Assembly (NCBI GenBank): GCA_013202185.1
Contig: JABMSA010000270.1
Location: 1 to 49,483 of the forward strand
Direction: 5' to 3'
Source: Planctomycetota bacterium
GTDB taxonomy: Bacteria > Planctomycetota > PUPC01 > JABMSA01
Length of the DNA stretch: 49,483 nt
How positions within the stretch are numbered: position 1 is the stretch's first letter; each line of letters starts with the position of its first letter. A program made the position numbers and the translations under genes. This document shows, piece after piece, positions 19,008 through 27,111 of this stretch. Under the pieces are notes generated by a model. It searched no databases and was not told the origin of the DNA. It saw only the letters and a program-made list of their open reading frames with translations.

Positions 19008-19644
19008 CTGCCTCACCTTTTGCTTCCTGTTGATCGCTTTGCGTTGTTGCATTCCCTGCCGATTGCCGATGCACGGCGCTGATCTCTTCGATGATCCTGC
19101 GTGATGCCCGCGACACGGCGGGCGCGGCGTCTGGCCGCGCGGGCGTTTGCTCGAGCAGATCGCGCATGTATTCAACATGCACGCGGGCCTTCGCCATTGC
19201 CTTGTCGTGGGCGCGCGTCAGCTCCACGTAGGCGGAGGCCAATTCGCCCCCTGCTGCCGCCGCCTGCCCTGTAGGCTCTGCAAACTCGCCACGCGCCATT
19301 TTCTGAAACAGCGGCGCATAATGCCGCGAAATGCCCTTTGCCCGGCGCGAGGTCACCACCAGCGAGCCGGCCACCACTGCGGCCATCAATGCGAAAGCTC
19401 CCGACACGCCCCACATCACGGCGGGCCGGGCCAATTGGCGGGTGTTTGAGTATGGCACGTGCGCACGCATCCGGATGCTTTCTATGTTGTGTCGGGCGGC
19501 CCTGTAACTGTAGGCGGCCAGGGCAATGGCCGACGCCGCGGCAAAGGCAGTGAGTGCGGCGGCCAGGCCGAGCTGGAGCTTGCGGTCGATGAAATACCGC
19601 CGGCGTGCTTGCCGCGGCCTTACTTGTCGTGGCAGGTCAGGCAC
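19000..19644 (-). CDS. Two-helix membrane protein, HAMP-like linker, no output domain
   Basis: 214 residues. A basic N-terminus is followed by helix 1 (about 25-47), a short periplasmic loop and helix 2 (about 73-97), then a cytoplasmic helical region rich in Ala, Arg and Glu (residues 100-175). The layout matches the membrane and linker part of chemoreceptors and kinases, but no methylation, kinase or cyclase domain follows. GTG at 19644 is preceded by GAGGAAG. It overlaps the 3' end of the seven-haem cytochrome gene by 25 bp and the hemL start by 8 bp. It resembles the other two-helix HAMP protein at 20384-20956 in size and layout. Function unknown; it may be a membrane anchor or partner of the cytochrome between them. 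Confidence 0.6.
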
Positions 19645-20387
19645 AGTGCGCTTCCTCTATTGCTCATTACCAGGTAATTGTCCATATTCGAATACAAGCT
19701 ATGGCACGTTTCGCAGCCAAGGTTGCCGTCGAAAAGCCTGATGGCCGGCGGCAGCCGGCTTTTCGGGTGGTAGTCCCGTCGCGGGCCGGCCCCAACGGGA
19801 TAAGGCACCCCTATCGGATGGTTCGACCCACCCTGGCCGCCGATCCCGAAATCGTCGTGGCACGACATGCACGCCATCGAACGCTCGTCGAGCCCCATGA
19901 CCGTGGTCCCGGTCGCGGGCTCGGCCTTGTCGTGTGCGGCGGCGAAACCAAGAGCGTGCTGATCGCGCTTCGCAACTTCGTGCGCCTGAGCGTGGCACTG
20001 GCTGCAAAGCTCTATGCCGGCCGTTCCCCTGCGCAGGAAGCTCGGCAGCGGCTCACCTTTCGCAGGTTGGTGGGCGCGGTGACACGTGAGGCACGTCATC
20101 CTGCCGGATTCGTCCAACGGGAAAATTTCGGGCAGCTTCGCTTTCACTATCATGCCTACCGGATGCGATGTGCCGGGCTGAACCCTGTGGCATTGTTGGC
20201 ACTGCCCTGCAATGACCGACGCCTCCCTCAGCGACGCGGGCCCGCCGGGGGTGACATCGGCAGTCGTGTGGCACAATTCGCACCGTCCGGCGAAATCGTG
20301 CTCGTTGTTTGTGAGCACATCGACCGCCGCCACGAGCGCTCCTGCCCCCAGAATTGCATATCCTGCTGTGCGGGCCCATCCTGTCAC
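19620..20387 (-). CDS. Seven-haem c-type cytochrome
   Basis: 255 residues with seven CxxCH motifs (CELCH, CQQCH, CLTCH, CSQCH, CMSCH, CETCH, CLTCH). An uncleaved or weakly cleavable N-terminal helix (AILGAGALVAAVDVL) should export and possibly anchor it. The last two haem sites show the GSALCLTCH spacing of the doubled-CXXCH family, as in other cytochromes of this run. Start is GTG at 20387, overlapping the preceding HAMP-protein stop by 4 bp (GTGA). Its place between two HAMP-type membrane proteins suggests the three form a membrane-associated unit. Confidence 0.85.
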   Translation of the reverse strand: MTGWARTAGYAILGAGALVAAVDVLTNNEHDFAGRCELCHTTADVTPGGPASLREASVIAGQCQQCHRVQPGTSHPVGMIVKAKLPEIFPLDESGRMTCLTCHRAHQPAKGEPLPSFLRRGTAGIELCSQCHAQAHEVAKRDQHALGFAAAHDKAEPATGTTVMGLDERSMACMSCHDDFGIGGQGGSNHPIGVPYPVGAGPRRDYHPKSRLPPAIRLFDGNLGCETCHSLYSNMDNYLVMSNRGSALCLTCHDK

Positions 20388-20956
20388 GAACCGTTTTCCT
20401 GCTGCTTTTCCGTGGCGAGTGCGTTTTGGAGCGACGACAGGTTGCGGGCGAGGTCGTCGGGCGACGGCTGCCGGGCTTCGGCCACTTCGGCCAGCAGCAT
20501 TGCACGGTTTTGGATTTCCGCCAGGCGGCCGTCGAGTTGTGCCCGGGCCGTTTCAAGCTCCTCCGCGAGGTCCTTGAGCTGATCCCCGGTCCTGGTAGCC
20601 ACGACAAAATCATAATCGCCTGCGGCCATGCGGCGGAGGTCGGCCGAGAGCCTGTACACCGGCCCGGCAATCTTGTGCGTGGCACGAATCGCAACAAAAG
20701 CACATCCCGCGCCCAGCAGCACGGCACAGATCACCGCCGCCGGAACAATGACGTAAACCAGCCGCGACGAGGCGGTATCCACGGCGGTTCCTATCTCGCC
20801 GTAGCTTTTCGGGATGTCGACGTTGACCGTGAGCAGTACCGCCGCGGCAAACGCCACGAACACCAGCGCGGCAATGATCATACACCGCACGGCAAAGCCG
20901 AGAAGATAAGCCGACCTCACAGGCGGAATGCCTGGCTTGCTCGAGGGTTCATTCAT
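20384..20956 (-). CDS. Two-helix membrane protein with HAMP domain and coiled coil
   Basis: 190 residues. Helices at about 22-43 and 67-91 enclose a short periplasmic loop. A HAMP domain follows (KIAGPVYRLSADLRRMAAGD, then the second helix with TGDQLKDLAEELE), and the end is a charged coiled coil. No kinase, cyclase or methyl-accepting domain is present, so it cannot signal alone in the usual way. It overlaps ccmD by 8 bp and the seven-haem cytochrome gene by 4 bp. HAMP proteins without output next to multihaem cytochromes suggest a structural or redox-coupled role, but this is a guess from position. Confidence 0.7.
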   Translation of the reverse strand: MNEPSSKPGIPPVRSAYLLGFAVRCMIIAALVFVAFAAAVLLTVNVDIPKSYGEIGTAVDTASSRLVYVIVPAAVICAVLLGAGCAFVAIRATHKIAGPVYRLSADLRRMAAGDYDFVVATRTGDQLKDLAEELETARAQLDGRLAEIQNRAMLLAEVAEARQPSPDDLARNLSSLQNALATEKQQENGS

Positions 20957-21086
20957 CGGCTTCGTCCTCGCGGCCGGGCATGGCCTTTTGTGCGCGCCGA
21001 AAACGCGAACGAAGGCCGATGCCGTAGATGGAGATCATTGTGCCTATCAGTATGTAGGCCGACATTACGTATGCCCATTGGTTCAT
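20949..21086 (-). CDS. ccmD: CcmD-like small haem-exporter membrane protein
   Basis: 45 residues. One membrane helix (WAYVMSAYILIGTMISIYGIG is residues 4-24) is followed by a basic cytoplasmic tail RSRFRRAQKA, the usual CcmD topology and size. It stabilises the CcmABC complex that loads haem on CcmE. GGAGGG lies 7-8 bases before the ATG at 21086, and the start overlaps the ccmC stop by 4 bp, which strongly supports translation of this short gene. Confidence 0.8.
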   Translation of the reverse strand: MNQWAYVMSAYILIGTMISIYGIGLRSRFRRAQKAMPGREDEADE

Positions 21087-21745
21087 TGTATTGCCCTCCG
21101 CAACTGCTCGAGGCGGAATCGCGCACGAAGGAACGCAAAGTATAACACGGTGAACGCCCCTATGCAGAACAGAAGCGCGTGCAGCATTTTCGGCTCGAGG
21201 CCGGCGCTTTTCGGATGCATACCCGCGCCGAGCTTCACCGAAACATACGTGAGCGGCACGGAGACGAAGCCGATCGTGGCGTACACCGCGCCGAACCGGG
21301 CCGAGCGCTCGCCCGACGGCGTGCTCATGCGCAGGATGACGTACGACGCGTATACCAGCCACAAGATGAAGGTGGTCGTGAGGCGGGGGTCCCACGCCCA
21401 CCACAGATTCCACGCCGCCTTGCCCCAGATCGAGCCGCTTATGAGCGCCATAGTGCAGAAAAGAATGCCGATCTCCGCCGATGCCGTGGCTATGCTGTCC
21501 CACCACATACTACGCTTCACCAGCACGGCAATGCTTGCGACGAACGTAACGAAGAACGCGAGAAAAGCGACCCACGCGCTCGGCACGTGGAAGTACATTA
21601 TCCGTTGAAACTCCATTGGCTCGCCGGAGGCCGAGATTGCGGAAGGGGCGTACTTCAGACCAGCCAGCAGCGCCAGGTGCATGGCAACGCCCGCCAGCCA
21701 GATTTCCGGGCCGAAACACCGCCGTGGCACTATATCATCTTTCAT
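21083..21745 (-). CDS. ccmC: CcmC, haem-handling membrane protein
   Basis: 220 residues, six membrane helices. Tryptophan-rich WWD motif WNLWWAWDPRLT near residue 110, flanked by conserved histidines (FHVPSAW and MLHALLF), is the haem-binding platform that forms the CcmE-haem adduct. Two ATGs are possible (21748 and 21745); the second is better spaced from GAGG. It sits 39 bp after ccmB and overlaps ccmD. Confidence 0.93.
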   Translation of the reverse strand: MKDDIVPRRCFGPEIWLAGVAMHLALLAGLKYAPSAISASGEPMEFQRIMYFHVPSAWVAFLAFFVTFVASIAVLVKRSMWWDSIATASAEIGILFCTMALISGSIWGKAAWNLWWAWDPRLTTTFILWLVYASYVILRMSTPSGERSARFGAVYATIGFVSVPLTYVSVKLGAGMHPKSAGLEPKMLHALLFCIGAFTVLYFAFLRARFRLEQLRRAIQ

Positions 21746-21784
21746 CATAATCCTCAGGTTGTGCGATCGCGGAGGGCTGATGGT

Positions 21785-22477
21785 TCATTCCACGACCACG
21801 TGCTCAAATGTCATGATACCCGCGGTTGTAAGGATCACGTCGAAGAGCAACATGCCGACTATGCCGCCGGCGATTTCGGCGACCGGGGCGCTGCCGGTGG
21901 TTGCGCTGTTGATGATCTTTGCGGTGGTTTGCATTCCAAAAACAACAAGCGGCAGAATGATCGGCAGCACGAGCACCGGCAGCAGCGTCTGGCGCATGCG
22001 CGTGCCGATTGTCATCGCCGAAAAAACCGTGCCCACGGCCGTCACGCCAACCACGCCCAGCAGCATCACGATCCACACAAGCCACAACATCGAGAATATC
22101 GGCAGGTTGAACAGCACCACAAACAGCACCAATGCCACGGTGCTCACCGCCCCGACCGACGCGATGCTGCCGAGCATCTTGCCGGCGAATATCACGCTGC
22201 GGTCGTGCGGGCACAGCAGCAACCCTCGCAGGCAGCCGTTGATTTCCTCCACGCTGAACGAGCGTGCAAGGCCGATCATCGACGCAAACGTAAACGTAAC
22301 CCAGAGCGCACCGGGCGCGAACACTGTTGCTTCCTGGCCCAGGTCGGAGAATCCGAAATGAAACAGGACGATCGTCAGCAGCGAGAACACCGCCATCGAG
22401 GCAAGCGCCTCGCGCGTTCGAAGCTCGTGGCGGACGTCCTTGGCCGCCAGGCACAGTACGGCGGAGAGCCACCTCAT
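21785..22477 (-). CDS. ccmB: CcmB, membrane subunit of the haem-release ABC complex
   Basis: 230 residues with six hydrophobic segments. The cytoplasmic N-terminus AAKDVRHELRTREALASM and the ARSFSVEEINGCLRGLLLCP loop are typical of CcmB and contact the ATPase. The ATG at 22477 overlaps the ccmA stop by 4 bp. Confidence 0.93.
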   Translation of the reverse strand: MRWLSAVLCLAAKDVRHELRTREALASMAVFSLLTIVLFHFGFSDLGQEATVFAPGALWVTFTFASMIGLARSFSVEEINGCLRGLLLCPHDRSVIFAGKMLGSIASVGAVSTVALVLFVVLFNLPIFSMLWLVWIVMLLGVVGVTAVGTVFSAMTIGTRMRQTLLPVLVLPIILPLVVFGMQTTAKIINSATTGSAPVAEIAGGIVGMLLFDVILTTAGIMTFEHVVVE

Positions 22478-23238
22478 GCCTGCACCTCCGATACCGCCGT
22501 CGCGTACTCCTGCCGGAAGTCGTCGTGGCGGATGTCGTCGCCGGCCGCGCGGTAGCACAGTTTTCCGCGCGCCAGGATCGCCACGTCGTCGGCCACGTCG
22601 AGGCCCGTCGACAGTTGATGCGTGGTCACGAGCATGCTGCAGCCGCGCGAGCGGAGGTCTTTTATGTATTGCGTGAGTATCTGGGCGCCGTGCGGATCGA
22701 GCCCGCTGTATGGCTCGTCGAGGAGGATCACCTGCGGATCGTGCAGCAGGCAACGTGCCAGGGCAACGCGCTGCATCATCCCGCGCGACATCGTGCCGAC
22801 CGGACTGTGGGCCCGCTCGAGCATCCCCACGTGCTTCAGGAGGCTGTCGATGTGCTCGGCCGACGCCGGTGCGCCGTGCATCTTCGCGAAGAAGCGGAGG
22901 TTCTCGGCGGCCGACATCGAGTCGTAGAGGAAAGACTCGTGGCTGAGCACGCCCACTTGCCGGCGCACCTCGCCGGGCTGGTGGCGAATGTCGTGCCCGC
23001 AGATGAGGGCGGTGCCGCTCGTGGGCACGGCAAGGGTGCTCAACACCTTGATGAGGGTGGTTTTGCCGGCGCCGTTTGGCCCGAACAGCACAAGGCAGCG
23101 CCCGGGGGCCACGGTCAGCGTTACGTTGGTGAGTGCTGCGTGGCGTCCGAACTTTTTCGACAGGCCGCGCACGTCTATGGCGGGTTGGTTTGCGTTGATG
23201 CCTGGTGCCGTGGTGCCGTCGGGCTGGTCCTGATTCAT
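22474..23238 (-). CDS. ccmA: CcmA, ABC ATPase of cytochrome c maturation
   Basis: 254 residues. Walker A GPNGAGKTT, signature MSRGMMQRVALAR, Walker B VILLDEPYSGLD and switch histidine in VTTHQ are all present. In the family, ATP hydrolysis releases holo-CcmE from CcmC/CcmD. The ATG at 23238 is chosen over an earlier reading because it overlaps the upstream stop as ATGA, the same coupling used by ccmB and ccmD. Confidence 0.95.
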   Translation of the reverse strand: MNQDQPDGTTAPGINANQPAIDVRGLSKKFGRHAALTNVTLTVAPGRCLVLFGPNGAGKTTLIKVLSTLAVPTSGTALICGHDIRHQPGEVRRQVGVLSHESFLYDSMSAAENLRFFAKMHGAPASAEHIDSLLKHVGMLERAHSPVGTMSRGMMQRVALARCLLHDPQVILLDEPYSGLDPHGAQILTQYIKDLRSRGCSMLVTTHQLSTGLDVADDVAILARGKLCYRAAGDDIRHDDFRQEYATAVSEVQA

Positions 23239-24557
23239 TCTCGCACCTTGGTTTTGCCGGTCGCCATTCTGATGAGAAACACGGCCGCGAAAAAGCCGGC
23301 GATCCACAGGGCCGGCCACTTGAATACATTGGGAGGAGGCACCGGCACGGTGAGTTTGAGCGTGAGTGCGCTGCCGGCTTTTCGCTCGCCTTCGCTGAAG
23401 GAGTAATACGACCGTTTGCCCATATTCATGCGCTTCTGCTTCGCGAAGTCATTGCTTTCCGCCCGGGTGCCGGCGAAGTCCGGAAACATGAACGTGATGC
23501 TGGATGTGTCGTAGCCCAGCACCCGAACGAAATCGAACGACGGCTTGTCGAAGAGCAGATCGTGCCGCAGAACAAACTGCTTCTGTCCCGGCTCGAATGT
23601 GCCGTTGTACACGGCCCAACCGTCGACAACGGCCGAGTTGGTCTCTTCAAAATCGCCGCTGAGGATCACATTTGTGACGCCGTCAGGAACAGACACGCGG
23701 AAAATGGGCAGCTCGTCGTCGTTGCTGACAATGGTTCTTGTGCCCGTGTTTTCAGCGCGCAGCATCTCGGTCATGCGCAAGATGCCTTCGCCCAGTTCTA
23801 CCGTGATGTGATGAAGGCTCACGACTATCGCAGAGGTGTCGTCTGTCGTGTCGTAAACGCTCAGCGTGATCTTGGCCTTGATGCGCTCGGTGGTGAGGAT
23901 GGCCCGGCCGGAAGAGTGCTCCTGGCCGGCGTGGCTTACCCGCAGCTCAAACGCCGATACTTTTCGAATGGGAAGATCGGTGATCTGGAAGCTGCCTTCC
24001 TCGTCGGATTTCACGGTCATTATCTTGACCGGATCGATCGCACCGGCGTATGCGAATACGCCGACGTCTGCGTTGGGGACGGGCCGCTTGTCGTCGCTGA
24101 TATTGATCACTTTACCCGTTATCTCGCCTTTTGCCTGCTCGCCTCCGGCGTGAGCGGCAATTGCAAGATGCTGCAGCACGTGAACTCCGTACTTTTCGGC
24201 AAAGTGTGCAATTATCATGTTATCCGGAGTGCCAATCTTGAGGAACCTTGCGATGATGCCGCCATACATGTGGCGGTGCCGTTCGCTGCATTTCTGCAGC
24301 ACGGTTCCTTCGCAGTAGGCTGGGCATGTCATCTGCGAAGCGACCCGGGCCACGTCCGGATCGTCGAGCAGGTCGGCGTGGGGGTCTGCCGCCGCCGCGT
24401 GAGGGTCCATGCCGCCGTGGGGGTTTGCCGCAGTGTGGTCGTCATCGCACACGTCGGCGGTGGCTTCCGGCTGGGCGGGTTCAGCGGCCCCGGCGGGCTC
24501 GCCGGCAAGGCAGATAGTCGCCCCGAGCAGGCAGGCCATTGCCGCCACGGTTGTCAT
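23235..24557 (-). CDS. CcmH-like CX3C domain fused to a carboxypeptidase-regulatory-like domain
   Basis: 440 residues. A signal peptide (MTTVAAMACLLGATICLAG) is followed by a His/Asp-rich stretch (residues 38-63). Next is a CcmH-like segment, residues 76-125: MTCPAYCEGTVLQKC, with helix IIARFLKIGTPDNMIIAHF. Classical CcmH has LRCxxC; here the pair is Cys78-X3-Cys82, with a third Cys90. A beta-rich region from about residue 135 (GEITGKVINISDD...) resembles carboxypeptidase-regulatory/transthyretin-like folds, and a C-terminal helix (WPALWIAGFFAAVFLIR) anchors it. Position between ccmF and ccmA implies a role in apocytochrome thiol reduction or chaperoning. The exact start is uncertain: no strong ribosome site precedes 24557. 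Confidence 0.65.
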   Translation of the reverse strand: MTTVAAMACLLGATICLAGEPAGAAEPAQPEATADVCDDDHTAANPHGGMDPHAAAADPHADLLDDPDVARVASQMTCPAYCEGTVLQKCSERHRHMYGGIIARFLKIGTPDNMIIAHFAEKYGVHVLQHLAIAAHAGGEQAKGEITGKVINISDDKRPVPNADVGVFAYAGAIDPVKIMTVKSDEEGSFQITDLPIRKVSAFELRVSHAGQEHSSGRAILTTERIKAKITLSVYDTTDDTSAIVVSLHHITVELGEGILRMTEMLRAENTGTRTIVSNDDELPIFRVSVPDGVTNVILSGDFEETNSAVVDGWAVYNGTFEPGQKQFVLRHDLLFDKPSFDFVRVLGYDTSSITFMFPDFAGTRAESNDFAKQKRMNMGKRSYYSFSEGERKAGSALTLKLTVPVPPPNVFKWPALWIAGFFAAVFLIRMATGKTKVRE

Positions 24558-24570
24558 GAGGTCGGCGAGT

Positions 24571-26631
24571 TCAAACTTCAACTGGATGCTCCTTGATATT
24601 CGTGCCGCAATGCGGGCAGAACCTTGCACCGGCGTGGTCGATGTTTTCTCCGCAGCTCGGGCAGAATGACGCCGGCCGCGCGGCGGGCGGCGCCAGATCG
24701 GCATCCTTGATTCGGGCGGCGGCCCGTCGGGGGATCGCCGCCGCGAGCGCACCGAGCACGAGCATTGCGCCGCCGATCCACAGCCACATTATCAATGGGT
24801 TCAATAGCAGCTTGAACGAGGCGGTGTTTCCATCGTATGCGCTGAGAATGGCGTAGAGGTCCTGCCTCAGCCCCGGCCTCACGCCTACTTCTGAGTGCGG
24901 CTTGCTGTCTTTCCTGAAAAACACCATGCTCGGCGATAACTTGCCGTAGTCTTGCTTGCCGTCGGTGTAACTGAGGTTGGCGACAGTTTCATGGTAAATG
25001 TCGGGCGGTTGGGTGTGGTCGAGGCCGTTGAAGGTTACTTCGTATCGGCCGATCTTCGCGGATTCGCCGGGGCTGAGGGTTGTTTCTTCCGATAGAACGT
25101 ATCCGGAGCCGGCTATTCCGAGGAACATCGCGACGACTCCGAGATGGACGACATAGGCGCCCATTCGTCGTAGCGAGGGAAGGCGTTGGTTCTTGTATGT
25201 TTGCCATACGATGCCGGCCAGCACCACGGCGCCTGCAACTGCCGCGACCCCGATAATGAGGGGAGGGGCGTATTTGAAGAATATCCCGAACTCGGGGTGA
25301 ACGGTTGTGGTGCGGAATGTGAAGTGAACAATGGCCGCGCCGACCAAGCCTGCGAGGCCTGCGGATGCCACCAGTAAGAGCGCGGCCGCTCCCTTGAGGC
25401 GCTGCTCGAGGAGCATGCCCATGCCCATCACGCCCAACAACGTCACGGCAAATGGGAAAGACGTCAGGTTGAAGGTCAGTACGTTCCATGTCTTCTTCTC
25501 GCTCCAGAGCCTGGAAAACACCGGCAGCATCGTGCCCCAGAACACAACGGCCGTGGCGGTGAGCAGCACTATGACGCACCCCACAAACATCGCCTCTCGC
25601 GAGAAAAACGATTGCAGGCGGTTTTTGCTTTGCAGAAGCTGGGCCCGCGCTGCAATGGCCTTGACGGTGAGCACAGCCGTGACCACGATGAGGCCGAGGA
25701 AGAAGTAGAGTAGAGGTGATTTGCCGAACGCGTGCACCGACTCAATGATGCCGCTGCGCGTGAGCAACGTGCCAAACACGCACAGCGCGAAAGTGAGTGC
25801 GACGAGGATGAAGCTGGTGGTTTTGAGCATGCCCCGGCGGCGTGTGAGCACAAGCGAGTGGATGGCCGCCGTGCCGGTGAGCCACGGCAGGAGCGATGCG
25901 TTTTCGACGGGATCCCACGCCCAGAACCCGCCCCAGCCCAGCTCGATGTAGGCCCACTCGGCGCCGAGTACTATTCCGATTGTGAGCGTTCCCCACGCAA
26001 AGAGCGTCCACATCCGTATCGAGCGGAAGAGGGCTGCATCGAGGCGCTTTGCCCACAGCCCGCCAAGAAAGATTGCAAAGGGCACCGCAAAGCCCACGTA
26101 GCCGAAATAGAGCGTCGGCGGATGGAAGAGCATCTCGACGGTTCGCAACTGCGGGTTCAGCCCCTTCCCTTCGGCAGGCGTCAGGCCGTATTGAGCGAAG
26201 GGGTCGGTAACGTAAACCACCAGCGAGATGAAGAAGCACGTGATGAACATCATCAGCACCGCTGCGGGCAGGGTGGCCTGGGGCGAGGTGCGACGCAGCC
26301 GCCATACCGCGAAAGACGAGAATGCCGCGAGAAGGAACGTCCACAGCAGCAATGAGCCGCTTTGCCCGCCCCAAAGAGCTGCGATTACGTAGACGGTCGG
26401 CAGGGAGCTGTCGATGTGTTCCCTGACGTATATGACGCGGTAGTTGTGCGTGAGCAGTGCGATGAGGAGTGCCGCAGCCGCCACCGTGCACGCCGCAAAC
26501 GTAAGGTGCACCATGGATGTGGCAAGGTGGCTGTGGGTGCGGCGCAGCAGCGCCCGAAGCCCGGCGAATACGCCTGCGGCGGAGGCCACGAATGCCAGGG
26601 CGAGCGCAAATTGACCAAGATCTGCCATCAT
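24571..26631 (-). CDS. ccmF: CcmF, haem lyase subunit, with C-terminal zinc-ribbon extension
   Basis: 686 residues, about fourteen membrane helices. The WWD-type motif WGGFWAWDPVENASLLPW lies near residue 235, with conserved His residues (FHPPTLYFGY near 170). It ligates haem to apocytochrome CxxCH sites. Beyond the last helix there is an extra cytoplasmic tail with FCPSCGENIDHAG and FCPHCGTNI, a double CxxC zinc ribbon not found in classical CcmF. The ATG at 26631 (or the next, 26628) follows GGAA. It is 57 bp after ccmE. Confidence 0.92.
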   Translation of the reverse strand: MMADLGQFALALAFVASAAGVFAGLRALLRRTHSHLATSMVHLTFAACTVAAAALLIALLTHNYRVIYVREHIDSSLPTVYVIAALWGGQSGSLLLWTFLLAAFSSFAVWRLRRTSPQATLPAAVLMMFITCFFISLVVYVTDPFAQYGLTPAEGKGLNPQLRTVEMLFHPPTLYFGYVGFAVPFAIFLGGLWAKRLDAALFRSIRMWTLFAWGTLTIGIVLGAEWAYIELGWGGFWAWDPVENASLLPWLTGTAAIHSLVLTRRRGMLKTTSFILVALTFALCVFGTLLTRSGIIESVHAFGKSPLLYFFLGLIVVTAVLTVKAIAARAQLLQSKNRLQSFFSREAMFVGCVIVLLTATAVVFWGTMLPVFSRLWSEKKTWNVLTFNLTSFPFAVTLLGVMGMGMLLEQRLKGAAALLLVASAGLAGLVGAAIVHFTFRTTTVHPEFGIFFKYAPPLIIGVAAVAGAVVLAGIVWQTYKNQRLPSLRRMGAYVVHLGVVAMFLGIAGSGYVLSEETTLSPGESAKIGRYEVTFNGLDHTQPPDIYHETVANLSYTDGKQDYGKLSPSMVFFRKDSKPHSEVGVRPGLRQDLYAILSAYDGNTASFKLLLNPLIMWLWIGGAMLVLGALAAAIPRRAAARIKDADLAPPAARPASFCPSCGENIDHAGARFCPHCGTNIKEHPVEV

Positions 26632-26688
26632 TCAGTTCCGCTTTCTGTTGTTGTTCTGCTTGCGTGTGTCTTCAATCGCCGTCGAGTA

Positions 26689-27111
26689 TTATTCTGATCC
26701 GTACTCGCCTCTTTTGCTCTCGTATTTCGACGGGCACTTGAACATCAATTGACTGGCGACCAGCACCTTTCGCTCGGGGTGGTATTTTCCCTGCACCACG
26801 AGATCGCTGCCGGGCTCGAAGTTGGCGGGCAGGATTCCCTTGTAATAAACCGGCAGGGACGCTTCGTCGTCTTTCAGAACGAATTCGGTGTCGAGGGTCG
26901 TTTTGTCATGCTCGACGGACCCGGGCTCGATGATTCCTCGTACGCGTACGGCTCCGCCGTTGTAGGTATCGAGTTTTTTCTGGAACTGGCTCACGGAGTC
27001 GAAGAAGTCGAGGCTCATCAGCATGGTTGCACCGTACAGGAGCGCGGCAACACACATGGTCATGACAATTCCACCGACGATGAATTTCTTGCTGCCGCCG
27101 GGATTGCTCAT
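26689..27111 (-). CDS. ccmE: CcmE, haem chaperone, CxxxY variant
   Basis: 140 residues. One membrane helix (10-34) and an OB-fold haem-chaperone domain. The haem-attachment site reads FKCPSKYE: Cys126 and Tyr130 replace the His-x3-Tyr of Escherichia coli CcmE. This CxxxY form is known from archaea and sulfate reducers such as Desulfovibrio, in Ccm systems without classical CcmH/CcmG; I read the match from the motif only. The ATG at 27111 overlaps the 18-haem cytochrome stop by 4 bp, so cytochrome and maturation genes are coupled. The tail after Tyr130 is short. Confidence 0.92.
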   Translation of the reverse strand: MSNPGGSKKFIVGGIVMTMCVAALLYGATMLMSLDFFDSVSQFQKKLDTYNGGAVRVRGIIEPGSVEHDKTTLDTEFVLKDDEASLPVYYKGILPANFEPGSDLVVQGKYHPERKVLVASQLMFKCPSKYESKRGEYGSE

